Shown here in pieces: positions 16,507-25,398 of a DNA stretch of 64,000 bases. Positions within the stretch are counted from its first letter, which is position 1. Each line of letters begins with the position of its first letter. The stretch is taken from NCBI RefSeq assembly GCF_018866325.1, contig NZ_CP076457.1, positions 6,421,001-6,485,000 of the forward strand, given 5' to 3'. The DNA is from Streptomyces sp. YPW6 (GTDB lineage: Bacteria; Actinomycetota; Actinomycetes; Streptomycetales; Streptomycetaceae). A model generated the notes under the pieces. It was given only the letters and a program-made list of their open reading frames with translations. It was not told the origin of the DNA and made no database searches. The position numbers were made by a program, and so were the translations under genes.

Positions 16507-17397
16507 ATGCTGCCCTGGATCCGTGCTGCGCGCGTTCCCCGCACGCGCAGTCTGCTAGCCGCCCTGCTTCTCGCCCTCACCGTTCTCGTCGCCCCCGCGG
16601 CCACCGCGAACGCGGCCCCGGCCGCCGAAGCGGCCACATCGCGAGGCTGGAACAACTACTCCTGCAAGCCCTCCGCCGCCCATCCCCGGCCTGTCGTCCT
16701 GGTCCACGGAACCTTCGGGAACTCCGTCGACAACTGGCTCGTCCTCGCCCCCTACTTGGTCAACCGGGGGTACTGCGTCTTCTCCCTCGACTACGGTCAG
16801 CTCCCCGGCGTGCCGTTCTTCCACGGCCTCGGACCCATCGACAAGTCCGCCGAACAGCTCGACGTGTTCGTCGACAAGGTGCTCGACGCCACCGGGGCCC
16901 CGAAGGCCGACATCGTCGGCCACTCCCAGGGCGGCATGATGCCGAACTACTACCTGAAGTTCCTCGGCGGCGCCGACAAGGTCAACGCCCTCGTCGGCAT
17001 CGCCCCGGACAACCACGGCACCACGCTGCTCGGCCTCACCAGACTGCTGCCGTACTTCCCCGGCGTGGAGAAGTTCATCAGCGACAAGACCCCCGGACTC
17101 GCCGACCAGGTCGCGGGATCGCCCTTCATCACCAAGCTCACGGCGGGCGGCGACACCGTCCCCGGCGTCCGCTACACCGTCATCGCGACCAAGTACGACG
17201 AGGTCGTGACCCCGTACCGCACGCAGTACCTGGACGGGCCGAACGTACGCAACGTGCTGCTCCAGGACCTGTGCCCGCTCGACCTCTCCGAGCACGTGGC
17301 GATCGGGACCATCGACCGGATCGCGTTCCACGAGGTGGCCAACGCCCTCGACCCGGCACGCGCCACCCGGACCACCTGCGCCTCCGTCATCGGCTGA
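16507..17397 (+). CDS. Secreted class 2 lipase
   Basis: This 296-residue secreted lipase has a long signal peptide (M-L-P-W-I-R-A-A-R, hydrophobic core, A-N-A cleavage). It belongs to the lipase class 2 family (EstA/LipB-like) common in Streptomyces. The oxyanion region is V-V-L-V-H-G-T-F-G-N. The nucleophile elbow is G-H-S-Q-G-G, followed by M-M-P-N-Y-Y. The acid is probably the Asp in T-K-Y-D-E-V-V-T-P, and the catalytic His lies in L-S-E-H-V-A-I-G. Cys pairs near both ends fit disulfide-stabilised extracellular enzymes. AAGGAG precedes the ATG. It should release fatty acids from triglycerides or esters. A large terminator hairpin follows. Confidence 0.92.
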   Translation: MLPWIRAARVPRTRSLLAALLLALTVLVAPAATANAAPAAEAATSRGWNNYSCKPSAAHPRPVVLVHGTFGNSVDNWLVLAPYLVNRGYCVFSLDYGQLPGVPFFHGLGPIDKSAEQLDVFVDKVLDATGAPKADIVGHSQGGMMPNYYLKFLGGADKVNALVGIAPDNHGTTLLGLTRLLPYFPGVEKFISDKTPGLADQVAGSPFITKLTAGGDTVPGVRYTVIATKYDEVVTPYRTQYLDGPNVRNVLLQDLCPLDLSEHVAIGTIDRIAFHEVANALDPARATRTTCASVIG

Positions 17398-17411
17398 CCC
17401 ACCGCTCGGCA

Positions 17412-17461
17412 ACGGGCCGGGGTCCGGCGTCCGACGGTACGGACGGCGGACCCCGGCCCGT
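17412..17461. terminator. Terminator between the lipase and LPMO genes
   Basis: A 15-bp outer stem (ACGGGCCGGGGTCCG and its complement) encloses an inner 6-bp stem (CGTCCG/CGGACG), separated by one G-G mismatch. It lies between two convergent genes. Confidence 0.78.
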
Positions 17462-17523
17462 CAGGTCCTGCTGCGCCCGACGTCCCGGAGGGACGCGGCA
17501 GGGGTACGGAGGGGGCGCTGCGG

Positions 17524-18570
17524 TCAGCGGCTGTGGCGCCCCGTCGCGGCGGCGGCCCGCCGGCGCTGCGAGGCGAACAGCACGGCCGCACCGGCGGCGA
17601 GCACCCCGGCGCCCCCGATCGCCAGGTACGCACTGCTGCCGGAGCCACCGGTCTCGGCCAGCACCTCGTCCTCGTTCGCGGTGTTGACCTCGGGGGCGTT
17701 GCCCTCGGCCTTCGTCTCCGGAGCGGCCGGAGCGGCGGCGGTGACCTTCGCCCCGGTGCTCGCGTCGTCGTCACCGTGGCCGTTGTGCTCGACGGAGGAC
17801 TTCGCGGCGCCCTCGGTGATCGCCTTCTCGGACGGGGCGGAGGGGGCGGGAGCCGGAGCCTCGGCACCGGCGTCTCCACCGGAACCCTGCTCCTCCTTCC
17901 CTTCCTCCTTCTCCGCCGGTCCGCCGCCCGCGGATCCGCCGCCGAACGTCACGTCCGAGCAGGCGTAGAACGCCTCGGGGGAGTCGGAACGCTGCCAGAC
18001 CGTGTAGACCAGCTGCCGCCCCGAGCGCTCGGGAATCGTCCCGTCGAAGACGTACGAACCGTTCTCCAGCACCGGGTCGGTGGCCTCGGCGAAGGGCTCC
18101 GCCTCCAGGTCCGACCAGGCCAGCGGCTTCGTCGCGTCGTAACCGGGCTTGGTCATGTACAGCTCGAACGAGCCCTTGTGCGGCGCCGTCGCCCGGAACC
18201 GGAAGGTGTGCTTGCCCGCCGACAGCGCGGTGGCCGGCCAGTCGGCCCGCGGCAGGTCGAGTCCCTTGAACTTGTCGTTGGCCGCGCTGCAGAGCTTGCC
18301 GTCCGGGATCAGCTCCCGGTGCTTGCCCGCCGCGTTGGCGATGTTGACCCCGTTCCAGTCGTACAGCGCCTGCGTGCCCCCCGCCGCGACCGCTGCCCGG
18401 CACGCCGCCGACTTCGGATTCTCCGGCCCCTCCGCGAAGCACGCCGACACCCGGCTCACCGGGTCGGTCAGCGAACCGTGCGCGACGGCCGGCGTGGCGG
18501 TCAGCCCGGCCAGCGCGAGCGGTGCGAGTCCGAGAGCGAGGACTCCGGCGGCCTTGCGACGAGCGGTCAT
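17524..18570 (-). CDS. AA10 lytic polysaccharide monooxygenase with sortase anchor
   Basis: This 348-residue secreted copper monooxygenase cleaves chitin or cellulose oxidatively. The signal peptide ends T-P-A-V-A, so the mature chain begins with His (H-G-S-L-T-D-P), the N-terminal ligand of the copper histidine brace. The second brace His lies in A-T-A-P-H-K-G-S-F-E-L-Y. The AA10 domain ends at C-S-D-V-T-F-G-G-G. A Glu/Lys/Pro/Ala-rich linker follows. The C-terminus has L-A-E-T-G, a hydrophobic helix and an Arg-rich tail, a class E-type sortase signal. The enzyme is therefore probably held on the cell wall, unlike the usual freely secreted form. ATG at 18570 is chosen because GGAG lies 8 bases before it. 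Confidence 0.92.
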   Translation of the reverse strand: MTARRKAAGVLALGLAPLALAGLTATPAVAHGSLTDPVSRVSACFAEGPENPKSAACRAAVAAGGTQALYDWNGVNIANAAGKHRELIPDGKLCSAANDKFKGLDLPRADWPATALSAGKHTFRFRATAPHKGSFELYMTKPGYDATKPLAWSDLEAEPFAEATDPVLENGSYVFDGTIPERSGRQLVYTVWQRSDSPEAFYACSDVTFGGGSAGGGPAEKEEGKEEQGSGGDAGAEAPAPAPSAPSEKAITEGAAKSSVEHNGHGDDDASTGAKVTAAAPAAPETKAEGNAPEVNTANEDEVLAETGGSGSSAYLAIGGAGVLAAGAAVLFASQRRRAAAATGRHSR

Positions 18571-18943
18571 GGGTGGATCTCCTTCGGTACGGCACTGCTG
18601 TCGGGGGGTGGCGATCAGCAAGCTAGCCGCTCGGAAGGACGAAAACCCCTGCTGGGAGGGGGTGATGGCGATCCTTATGGTCCCTTTAAGGGGTGGTTAG
18701 GCGTGCGCTCAGAAACCCGTTCCGATCCCCGCCCCAGGACGCCTCGGACGGTACGCCGTCGGCCTGGCGCCCCGACACCCGGCGGCCCGGACCACCTCGC
18801 CCCGATGCTCATGGCGCGGGCGGCGGGAATCGCCCCGATCGTGGCCTGGCCGCTGACCGGTCGGCCGACCGCACGACTGCGCGGTGGCCGGAAAGCGGCA
18901 GAGGAGCCCCGCACTGTCAGTGGCGGCTGAGAGCATCGGAACC

Positions 18944-20437
18944 ATGACCACGATCGACTGGGACGCGGCGGCCGGATCCTTCGACGAGGAGCCCGACCAC
19001 GGGCTGCTCGACCCCGCGGTGCGCGACGCCTGGGCCGGGCGCCTGGAGAGCTGGCTGCCCGCCACCCGCGGCGATGTGCTGGATCTGGGGTGCGGCACCG
19101 GCAGTCTCTCGCTGCTCGCCGCAGGCCAGGGCCACCGCGTCACCGCCGTCGACCGCTCGCCGCGCATGGCCGATCTGGCCCGCACCAAGCTCGCCGGGAC
19201 CGGCGCGGAGGTCCTCGTCGGGGACGCCGCCCGGCCCCCGGTCGGGGAGCGGGCGTTCGACGTGGTCCTGGCCCGGCACGTCGTCTGGCTGCTCCCGGAC
19301 CCGGCGGCGGCTCTGGAGCACTGGTTCGCCCTGCTGAAGCCGGGCGGGCGGCTCGTCCTGGTCGAAGGCGTGTGGGGCGGTACCGGCCTCTCCGCCACCA
19401 CGCTCACCGCCCTGCTCTCGGCGCACACCGAGCGCATCCACCACGAGGACCTGGCCCCCGACAGCCGGCTCTGGGGCAAGAAGGTCGACGACGAACGCTA
19501 TGCGCTCGTCGCCCGCGCGATGCCGCCCCATCGGCACACCGAGGTCGTCGACGTCCATCTGATCCTTCGCCGGGGCGCGGACGTCCTGCTGGCCCGCCGC
19601 TCCAACACGGGTTATGCGGACGGACTGCTCCACCTGCCCTCCGGCCACGCGGAGGACGGAGAGGACGTTCGCGAGGCGATGGTGAGGGAGGCCGCGGAGG
19701 AGATCGGCCTCGCTCTGGACCCCGACGAGCTGCGGGTGGCCCTGGTGATGCAGCACCGGGGCCCCGGCGGCGGGGCGCGCATGGGCTGGTTCTTCGTCGC
19801 GGAGTACGACCCCGGGCGGCCGCCGCGCAACGCGGAGCCCGAGAAGTGCTCGGAGCTGGACTGGTTCCCGCTGGCCGCGCTGCCGGACGACATGGTGGCG
19901 TACTGCCGTGCGGGCCTGGACGGCTACCGGGCGGGCGAGCACTTCCTGATCCACTGGCATCGGGACGGGGAGCCGATCGTCTACGTTCCGGGCGGTGCGG
20001 GGCGGGCGGTCCCGCTGCCGGCCGCCCGGGAGACGACCGGCCGGGTTCACCACATCGAGCTGTGGGTGGCGGACCTGGCGGCGGCGGAGCGCAGGTGGGG
20101 CTGGCTGCTGGGCCGCCTCGGTCATGTCCCGTATCAGCAGTGGGCGCACGGCCGCAGCTGGCGACGCGGCGACGCGTACGTGGTGCTGGAGCAGTCCCCG
20201 GACCTGGTCGCGGGTGATCACGACCGCCGCCGTCCCGGGCTCAACCACCTGGCGTTCCACATCGCGGACCGGGACGCCCTGGACGCCCTGACGGCCGAGG
20301 CCCCGGCGTACGGCTGGCGTCTGCTGTTCCCCGACCGCCATCCGTACGCGGGCGGCGACGGGCATCTCGCCGCCTATCTGGAGGACCCGGCGGGATACGA
20401 GGTGGAGCTGGTCGCCGCCTCCCGGCCGGGCCCCTGA
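18944..20437 (+). CDS. Trifunctional methyltransferase-NUDIX-VOC fusion protein
   Basis: This 497-residue cytosolic protein has three enzyme folds. Residues 1 to about 200 form a class I SAM-dependent methyltransferase (D-V-L-D-L-G-C-G-T-G motif I, then V-T-A-V-D-R-S). Residues about 205-345 form a NUDIX hydrolase; the box is readable as G-H-A-E-D-G-E-D-x(4)-A-M-V-R-E-A-A-E-E-I-G. Residues about 360-490 form a VOC/glyoxalase-like domain (H-H-I-E-L-W-V-A-D-L, G-L-N-H-L-A-F-H, and E-V-E-L-V at the end). The NUDIX and methyltransferase motifs look intact. Homologues with this order occur in streptomycetes, but I know of no assigned reaction. ATG at 18944 begins at the domain edge. Confidence 0.88.
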   Translation: MTTIDWDAAAGSFDEEPDHGLLDPAVRDAWAGRLESWLPATRGDVLDLGCGTGSLSLLAAGQGHRVTAVDRSPRMADLARTKLAGTGAEVLVGDAARPPVGERAFDVVLARHVVWLLPDPAAALEHWFALLKPGGRLVLVEGVWGGTGLSATTLTALLSAHTERIHHEDLAPDSRLWGKKVDDERYALVARAMPPHRHTEVVDVHLILRRGADVLLARRSNTGYADGLLHLPSGHAEDGEDVREAMVREAAEEIGLALDPDELRVALVMQHRGPGGGARMGWFFVAEYDPGRPPRNAEPEKCSELDWFPLAALPDDMVAYCRAGLDGYRAGEHFLIHWHRDGEPIVYVPGGAGRAVPLPAARETTGRVHHIELWVADLAAAERRWGWLLGRLGHVPYQQWAHGRSWRRGDAYVVLEQSPDLVAGDHDRRRPGLNHLAFHIADRDALDALTAEAPAYGWRLLFPDRHPYAGGDGHLAAYLEDPAGYEVELVAASRPGP

Positions 20438-20775
20438 GCCGGGGCGCATCCGTGCGCCGGGCGGGCCACGGGGAGGGGGGTGTGTCCGTGCGCCGGGCCG
20501 CGCCTCTGGGCCGGGTGGTCTCCGTGCGCCGGGCAGCGCCCTCGGGTGCCGGGGCGCCGCTGTCTTCCGGCCGGGCCCCTGAGCCCTGCGCACCCGCGAT
20601 CCGGGTCGGCGCGGGCGGCCGGGTACGTGCGGGACGACCCTGAGCCCTGCGCACCCGCGACCCGGGCCGGCGACCGGGGCCGCACGGGGACCCGGTCCGT
20701 CCTGGAGTCGGCGCCCCCGCGCCCGGACGCGTTCCCGGCCGCCGCCGGCCTTCGCCGGGGAGGGGAAGGAGCCGG
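20438..20775. repeat. Intergenic region of degenerate direct repeats
   Basis: There is no gene here. TCCGTGCGCCGGGC-like copies occur near 20450, 20484 and 20521. A 33-bp unit beginning CTGAGCCCTGCGCACCCGCG occurs at 20579 and again at 20640, 61 bp later, with a few mismatches. It lies between two convergent genes and resembles the repeats at 2620-3020. Confidence 0.55.
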
Positions 20776-21294
20776 TCAGGTCAGGAGAGGGGCCAGGACC
20801 TGGGCCCTCGCCAGACCTTCCAGCTCGTCCAGCGCCGAGGCCGCAGCACGGGCCGCCGCCGGGTCACGCTCGGCCAGACCGCTCGCCTCGAACTCGTCCT
20901 CGTCCAGCCGCAGTACGGTCGAGCCGTCGGCCGACACCCACAGGTCCAGGTCCAGGTCCTCGACCGACAGCACCCCGTCCGCGAGCACGGCGGGCCGGGT
21001 GATGTCGCAGTACCAGCCCTTGAGCCCGCCGTCGCCGGTGCGGACCTCCTTCACCGCGAACCACCGGTCCCGCCAGTAGTGTTCGGTGAACACGTCGCCC
21101 GGCTCGAAGCGGACGAAGCCGAAGTTCCGCACGCCGGGCGCGGCCCACGGAGCCCGGACGGTCACGCGGACGCCGTCGTCCCGGACCAGCTGCGCCGGAT
21201 AGCGGATCTTGGTGCGGCCCGCCTTGGTCAGGGCGACGACCAGTTCCTCAGGGCTGCCCGCGCGGGGCTCAGAGGGGTCACAGGGTGCGGACAT
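20776..21294 (-). CDS. DUF402 domain protein
   Basis: This 172-residue cytosolic protein is of the DUF402 family. It shows the family's segments G-D-V-F-T-E-H-Y-W-R-D-R-W-F-A-V, K-G-W-Y-C-D-I-T-R-P and D-L-D-L-D-L-W-V. Characterised relatives include nucleoside tri- and diphosphatases and the RNase FAU-1 C-terminal domain. The acidic D-L-D-L-D-L cluster is the metal-binding site in those. The precise substrate here is unknown. Its start lies inside the end of the upstream GNAT gene (17-bp overlap), so the two are probably co-translated from a promoter before 22195. Confidence 0.85.
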   Translation of the reverse strand: MSAPCDPSEPRAGSPEELVVALTKAGRTKIRYPAQLVRDDGVRVTVRAPWAAPGVRNFGFVRFEPGDVFTEHYWRDRWFAVKEVRTGDGGLKGWYCDITRPAVLADGVLSVEDLDLDLWVSADGSTVLRLDEDEFEASGLAERDPAAARAAASALDELEGLARAQVLAPLLT

Positions 21295-22195
21295 GGCGCA
21301 CCTCCGTCGCGCAGACCCGGTAGCCGAACCACTGGTTGACGGCCAGCATCGGGCCGTTGCCCGTGTCGTTGGAGGTGTAGGCGTCCGTGTAGCCGGCCGC
21401 CCGAGCCCGGTGCAGCGAGTCGTTCTTCGCCAGCTTCGCCAGGCCCCGCCCCCGGAACTCCCGCAGCGTGCCGGTCATGGCGCTCAGATAGGTGCGTTCG
21501 CCGTCGGTGGTGGCCGCGCTGAACGCCGCCACCTTCCCGTCCACCAGTGTCACCGACGTGAGCCCCTGGTCGAAGGACGGGTGCCGCCAGACGTTCGTCA
21601 GCCAGTCCTCGTAGTCGTCGAGTTCGACGGCGATGTCGCTCGGCTCGTCCGCCGTCACCGCGGCGTCCGCCTCGAACAGCGGCCGGGGGTCGTCCGCGAA
21701 GTCGCCTCCCGTCCGCAGCTCGACGCCCGCCGGGAGCTCCTGGCGCGGGGGCAGCGCACCGCCCGCCAGGTCCAGCCGCTGGAAACAGGCCGAGCGCTTG
21801 GGCTCGTAGCCCCGCTTGCGGGCGAACTCCAGGCTCTCCGGGTTGTCCAGCACCCAGGCGTACAGCGCCGTGGCCCCGACACCGGCCAGGTGGTCCTCCG
21901 CCGTGCGCAGCAGCAGCGAGCCCGCGCCGCGGTTCGTGCGGCCGGGAAGCGTGTGCGGGGTGAAGTAGCCCTGACCGGGCTCGGGGCTCTCGTGGGCGAT
22001 GCCCGCCTGGGCCGTGGCGATGATCTCGCCGTCCTCCTCGGCGACCAGCAGCCGGTAGTGCTTGTCCGGATGGGCGTTCGCCAGGTCGTGGACGACCTGT
22101 CCGGGGGTGGCCACCATCCACGGGACCGAGGCCCGGCGGGCCCGCGTCCAGGCCTCCGCGTCGGAGGGGCGGAAATCACGCACGATCACAGTCAT
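21278..22195 (-). CDS. Two-domain GNAT acetyltransferase
   Basis: This 305-residue cytosolic protein is predicted to contain two GNAT folds in tandem. The first starts T-V-I-V-R-D-F-R-P-S-D and has T-N-R-G-A-G-S-L-L-L as its acetyl-CoA loop. The second has G-T-L-R-E-F-R-G-R-G-L-A-K-L-A-K, the more canonical R-x-x-G-x-G/A pyrophosphate loop. The C-terminal N-Q-W-F-G-Y-R-V signature is typical. Its partner DUF402 gene overlaps its 3' end. ATG at 22195 was chosen over the much longer open frame because it begins at the fold. The acceptor substrate cannot be told. It is divergent from the YtrA-type regulator, separated by 70 bp. Confidence 0.85.
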   Translation of the reverse strand: MTVIVRDFRPSDAEAWTRARRASVPWMVATPGQVVHDLANAHPDKHYRLLVAEEDGEIIATAQAGIAHESPEPGQGYFTPHTLPGRTNRGAGSLLLRTAEDHLAGVGATALYAWVLDNPESLEFARKRGYEPKRSACFQRLDLAGGALPPRQELPAGVELRTGGDFADDPRPLFEADAAVTADEPSDIAVELDDYEDWLTNVWRHPSFDQGLTSVTLVDGKVAAFSAATTDGERTYLSAMTGTLREFRGRGLAKLAKNDSLHRARAAGYTDAYTSNDTGNGPMLAVNQWFGYRVCATEVRHVRTL

Positions 22196-22265
22196 GCGGG
22201 GGACCGTATGCGCAGCCGCGCCCCGAACGCCTCCCCTTTTCCCGCCGGTGGGGGACAATCGGCCC

Positions 22266-22640
22266 GTGACTGAGAAGATCGTCCTCGACCCGGACTCCGG
22301 CATCGCCCCGTACGAGCAACTGCGCCACCGGATCTCCGAACTGGCCCGCTCCGGTGCGCTGCCCGTCGGCCACCGGCTCCCGACCGTACGCGGCTTCGCC
22401 GAGGAGCTGGGCCTCGCCGCCAACACCGTCGCCAAGGCCTACCGGGCCCTGGAGGCGGACGGGGTGATCGAGACCCGGGGGCGTAACGGAACCTTCGTCG
22501 CTGCCGCCGGGGGGGCGGCCGAACAGCGGGCCGCGACCGCCGCGCAGCAGTACGCGGAGACCGCCGGGCGGCTCGGCCTCTCCCGGCAGCAGGCCCTGTC
22601 GCTGGTCGAGGACGCGGTACGAGCGGCGTACGGGGACTGA
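22266..22640 (+). CDS. YtrA-type GntR transcriptional regulator
   Basis: This 124-residue protein has an N-terminal GntR winged helix: P-Y-E-Q-L-R-H-R-I-S, then L-P-T-V-R-G-F-A-E-E-L-G-L-A-A-N-T-V-A-K-A-Y-R-A-L-E. A short helical dimerisation tail replaces the large effector domain, as in the YtrA subfamily. YtrA regulators usually control adjacent ABC-transporter genes, but none is nearby here. It is divergent from the GNAT-DUF402 pair and may regulate that promoter and itself. GTG at 22266 starts just before the homology. Confidence 0.9.
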   Translation: MTEKIVLDPDSGIAPYEQLRHRISELARSGALPVGHRLPTVRGFAEELGLAANTVAKAYRALEADGVIETRGRNGTFVAAAGGAAEQRAATAAQQYAETAGRLGLSRQQALSLVEDAVRAAYGD

Positions 22641-22768
22641 CCCGCGGCGGCCGTCGGCCCGCGAGTAGTGGCCCTCGGGGCGGACCCCGTCCCCGCGGCC
22701 GTGAGGACGCAGGGCGGTGTCCTCGGGCGGACGTCGCTCCCCCGCCGGGGCCGGACTGTGGCCCGGCG

Positions 22769-23872
22769 TCAGAGATACAGCCCCGCGTCCGTCCCCGTGT
22801 CCTGCTTCGGCACCGACGCGGGGCCGATGCCGCGGCGCAGCGCGTACAGCTCGGCCAGGGAGTTGCCCTCCCGGCCCACCCCCTCGTCCGTACCCAGCCA
22901 GGCGGCCGACTCCTGACGGGTCAGCGGACCGACCTCGATCCTGGCCAGGCAGCGGCCGGGCCGGACGACCGCCGGGTGCAGCCGCTCCAGGTCCTCGTTG
23001 GTGGTGACCCCCACCAGGACGTTACGGCCCTGGCCCAGCAGCCCGTCCGTCAGGTTCAGCAGCCGGGACAGGGCCTGGCCCGCCGTGTGTTTGGCCTCGC
23101 CGCGGATCAGCTCGTCGCAGTCCTCCAGGAGCAGCAGCCGCCACCGGCCCTTCTCCGTGCCGTCGTCCTCGCCGATCGCGATGTCCATCAGATAGCCGAC
23201 GTCGCTGAAGAGACGCTCGGGGTCCAGCACACAGTCGACCTGGCACCATTCGCGCCAGGAACGGGCCAGGGTACGCAGCGCGGACGTCTTTCCGGTGCCG
23301 GGCGGGCCGTGCAGCAGGAGCAGCCGTCCCGCGATGTCGTCCGGTGTGACCTTCATCAGCCGGTCCAGGGCATCGGCCACCGGGGCGGTGTAGTTGGGGC
23401 GGACCTCGTCCCAGCTCCCGGCGGCGATCCGGCGGGTGGTGCGGTGCGGGCCACGGGTCGGCGAGACGTACCAGAAGCCCATCGTCACGTTGTCGGGCTG
23501 GGGCTCCGGTTCGTCCCGCGCCCCGTCCGTGGCCTGGCCGAGCACCTTCTCCGCCAGCTCCGCGCTGGTCGCGGTCACGGTGACGTCCGCGCCCCGGTTC
23601 CAGCGGGAGGCCAGCAGGGTCCAGCCCTCGCCCTCCGCCAGCACCGAGCTGCGGGTGCCGTCGCGGGTGGTCCGCAGCACGCGGGCGTCCGGCGGCAGCA
23701 GCGTCGCCCCGGCCTTGATCCGGTCGAGGGAGGAGCTGTGGGAGTGGGGCTGCTCGCCCGTCGTGAAGCGGCCGAGGAAGAGCGCGTCGACGACGTCGGA
23801 AGGGGAGTCGCTGTCGTCGACGGTGAGCCGGATCGGCAGAGCGGATGCGGGGGAGTCGGGCATGGCGTTCAT
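22769..23872 (-). CDS. DUF5925 domain-containing AAA ATPase
   Basis: This 367-residue cytosolic ATPase has an N-terminal half of the actinobacterial DUF5925 type (P-I-R-L-T-V-D-D-S-D-S-P, later G-F-W-Y-V-S). The C-terminal half is a classical AAA module with Walker A G-P-P-G-T-G-K-T-S, Walker B L-L-L-L-E-D-C-D-E-L and a sensor segment V-G-V-T-T-N-E-D. The R-P-G-R-C-L-A-R-I-E motif contains the arginine region. Start is ATG at 23872, with an in-frame ATG three codons later. Function is unknown; its AAA part resembles BCS1/FtsH-type remodelling modules. It is convergent with the GntR gene, and repeats lie upstream. Confidence 0.85.
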   Translation of the reverse strand: MNAMPDSPASALPIRLTVDDSDSPSDVVDALFLGRFTTGEQPHSHSSSLDRIKAGATLLPPDARVLRTTRDGTRSSVLAEGEGWTLLASRWNRGADVTVTATSAELAEKVLGQATDGARDEPEPQPDNVTMGFWYVSPTRGPHRTTRRIAAGSWDEVRPNYTAPVADALDRLMKVTPDDIAGRLLLLHGPPGTGKTSALRTLARSWREWCQVDCVLDPERLFSDVGYLMDIAIGEDDGTEKGRWRLLLLEDCDELIRGEAKHTAGQALSRLLNLTDGLLGQGRNVLVGVTTNEDLERLHPAVVRPGRCLARIEVGPLTRQESAAWLGTDEGVGREGNSLAELYALRRGIGPASVPKQDTGTDAGLYL

Positions 23873-24284
23873 GATCCGGCACGGGGGAGCCCCGCGCACC
23901 CGGTTTCCCGGCGCGGGCCGGGCGCGCTCGCACCGGCAGCCGGCGGAGGGCCGGCCGGCGACGGCGCAAGCCGACGGCGCGACAGCTGACCGAGCGACAC
24001 CCGACGGTGCGACAACTGCCCGCACAGCAACGGCCCGCACAAGAGCTCCCCGGACAACAGCTGACCGGGCGACACCCCACGGCCGCGACACCCGGTGGGT
24101 CCCGACAGAGCGACGCCCGACCGCGCGACACCCGACGGAGCGACAGCGGAGCGACGGTGAGCGCCTGTTGAACCGCCGGGGGCGGACGGAAGCACTCCGC
24201 CTCATTTTTGGCATGAACACTTCCGGTCGGGCGAGGGTGCTGCTACTACGGAGTAGGCAGATACCCCCTGCTCAAGGAGGTCCC
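23873..24284. repeat. Upstream region with imperfect GAGCGACA-type repeats
   Basis: This is a divergent gap. Between about 23970 and 24160 an imperfect unit like GCGACACCCGACGG recurs at least five times with drift, including versions with GAGCGACA and GCGACAACTGCCCG. No open frame in it looks genuine. The last 50 bases hold the promoter and a strong AAGGAGG site for the esterase gene. Confidence 0.55.
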
Positions 24285-25088
24285 ATGAAATTGTCCAGAC
24301 TCGTGGCGTTCTCGTCCTCTCTCCTGCTCGGTGCCGCACTCGCCCTGACCGGTGCGGGGGTCGCGAACGCCGACGCGTCCACCGCGGCCGTCGACTACGT
24401 CGCCCTCGGTGACTCGTACTCCTCCGGTGTCGGAGCCGGCAGCTACGACGGCTCCAGCTGCAAGCGCAGCAGCCGCGCCTACCCCGCCCTCTGGGCGGCC
24501 GCCAACTCCCCCTCGTCCTTCGCCTTCGCGGCCTGCTCCGGTGCCCGGACCAACGACGTCACGGGCAGTCAGCTCGGCAAGCTGAACGCCTCGACCGACC
24601 TCGTCTCGATCTCCATCGGCGGCAACGACGCCGGATTCGCCGACGTCATGACGACCTGTGTCCTCCAGTCCGAGGCCACCTGCCTCAACCGGATCGCCAC
24701 CGCCCGTGCCTATGTCGACTCCACCCTCCCGGGCAGGCTCGACTCCGTGTACTCGGCCATCCGCTCCAAGGCGCCCTCCGCGCAGGTCGTCGTCCTCGGA
24801 TACCCCCGCTTCTACCAGCTCGGCGGCGGGTGCATCGTCGGTCTGAGCGAGAAGGAGCGCGCCGCCATCAACGGTGCGTCCGACCACCTCAACGCGGCCA
24901 CCGCCAAGCGCGCGGCGGACCACGGCTTCACCTTCGGTGACGTCAGGACGACCTTCACCGGGCACGAGATCTGCTCCGGCAACTCCTGGCTGCACAGCGT
25001 GAACTGGCTCAATATCGGCGAGTCCTACCACCCCACCGCCGCCGGGCAGTCGGGAGGCTATCTCCCGGTCTTCAGGTCCGCTCTCTGA
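24285..25088 (+). CDS. Secreted SGNH/GDSL esterase-lipase
   Basis: This 267-residue secreted enzyme has a Sec signal (M-K-L-S-R-L-V, hydrophobic core, A-N-A cleavage). It has the SGNH blocks of the Streptomyces rimosus lipase family: A-L-G-D-S-Y-S-S-G with the Ser nucleophile, a Gly in C-S-G-A-R, Asn in I-G-G-N-D-A-G-F, and the C-terminal S-Y-H-P-T with catalytic His. Six Cys fit three disulfides. AAGGAGG lies immediately before the ATG. It probably hydrolyses lipid esters with broad specificity. Confidence 0.93.
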   Translation: MKLSRLVAFSSSLLLGAALALTGAGVANADASTAAVDYVALGDSYSSGVGAGSYDGSSCKRSSRAYPALWAAANSPSSFAFAACSGARTNDVTGSQLGKLNASTDLVSISIGGNDAGFADVMTTCVLQSEATCLNRIATARAYVDSTLPGRLDSVYSAIRSKAPSAQVVVLGYPRFYQLGGGCIVGLSEKERAAINGASDHLNAATAKRAADHGFTFGDVRTTFTGHEICSGNSWLHSVNWLNIGESYHPTAAGQSGGYLPVFRSAL

Positions 25089-25398
25089 CAGGCGCGTTCC
25101 CTCGCTCTCCCGCCGGGGCGTTCCCCCATCTCCCCGGCGGGCGGGCTCCCCTGCCGGACCGCCTCGTGCGGGAGTCCTCGCCCGTCGAGGTCTCCCGCTT
25201 CGGGGCTGAACGGCCGCGCCCCACGGGGCAAACCTGTCGAACCGCCCCAAGTCGCCCTGAGGTCGCGCCAATTCGGTAACGGGCCGTCAACCTCCGTATA
25301 TGTGTGCGCAATCGTGTGGCCGGGATACACGGGTGTCACCGCGGGACGATAGGGTTAACCTGCCCGGACCGGGTGCCCTCGTACGGGTGGGGAGTGAC
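25089..25398. other. Intergenic gap, nothing recognised
   Basis: The gap is mostly GC-rich non-coding sequence. The part around 25270-25330 is less GC-rich and probably holds the promoter of the following small gene. No convincing hairpin or operator was found. Confidence 0.4.

Noticed and set aside
25089..25398. Small RNA or riboswitch before the Arg-rich small gene
   Set aside because: No conserved structure or strong hairpin was found; only ordinary promoter-like composition.
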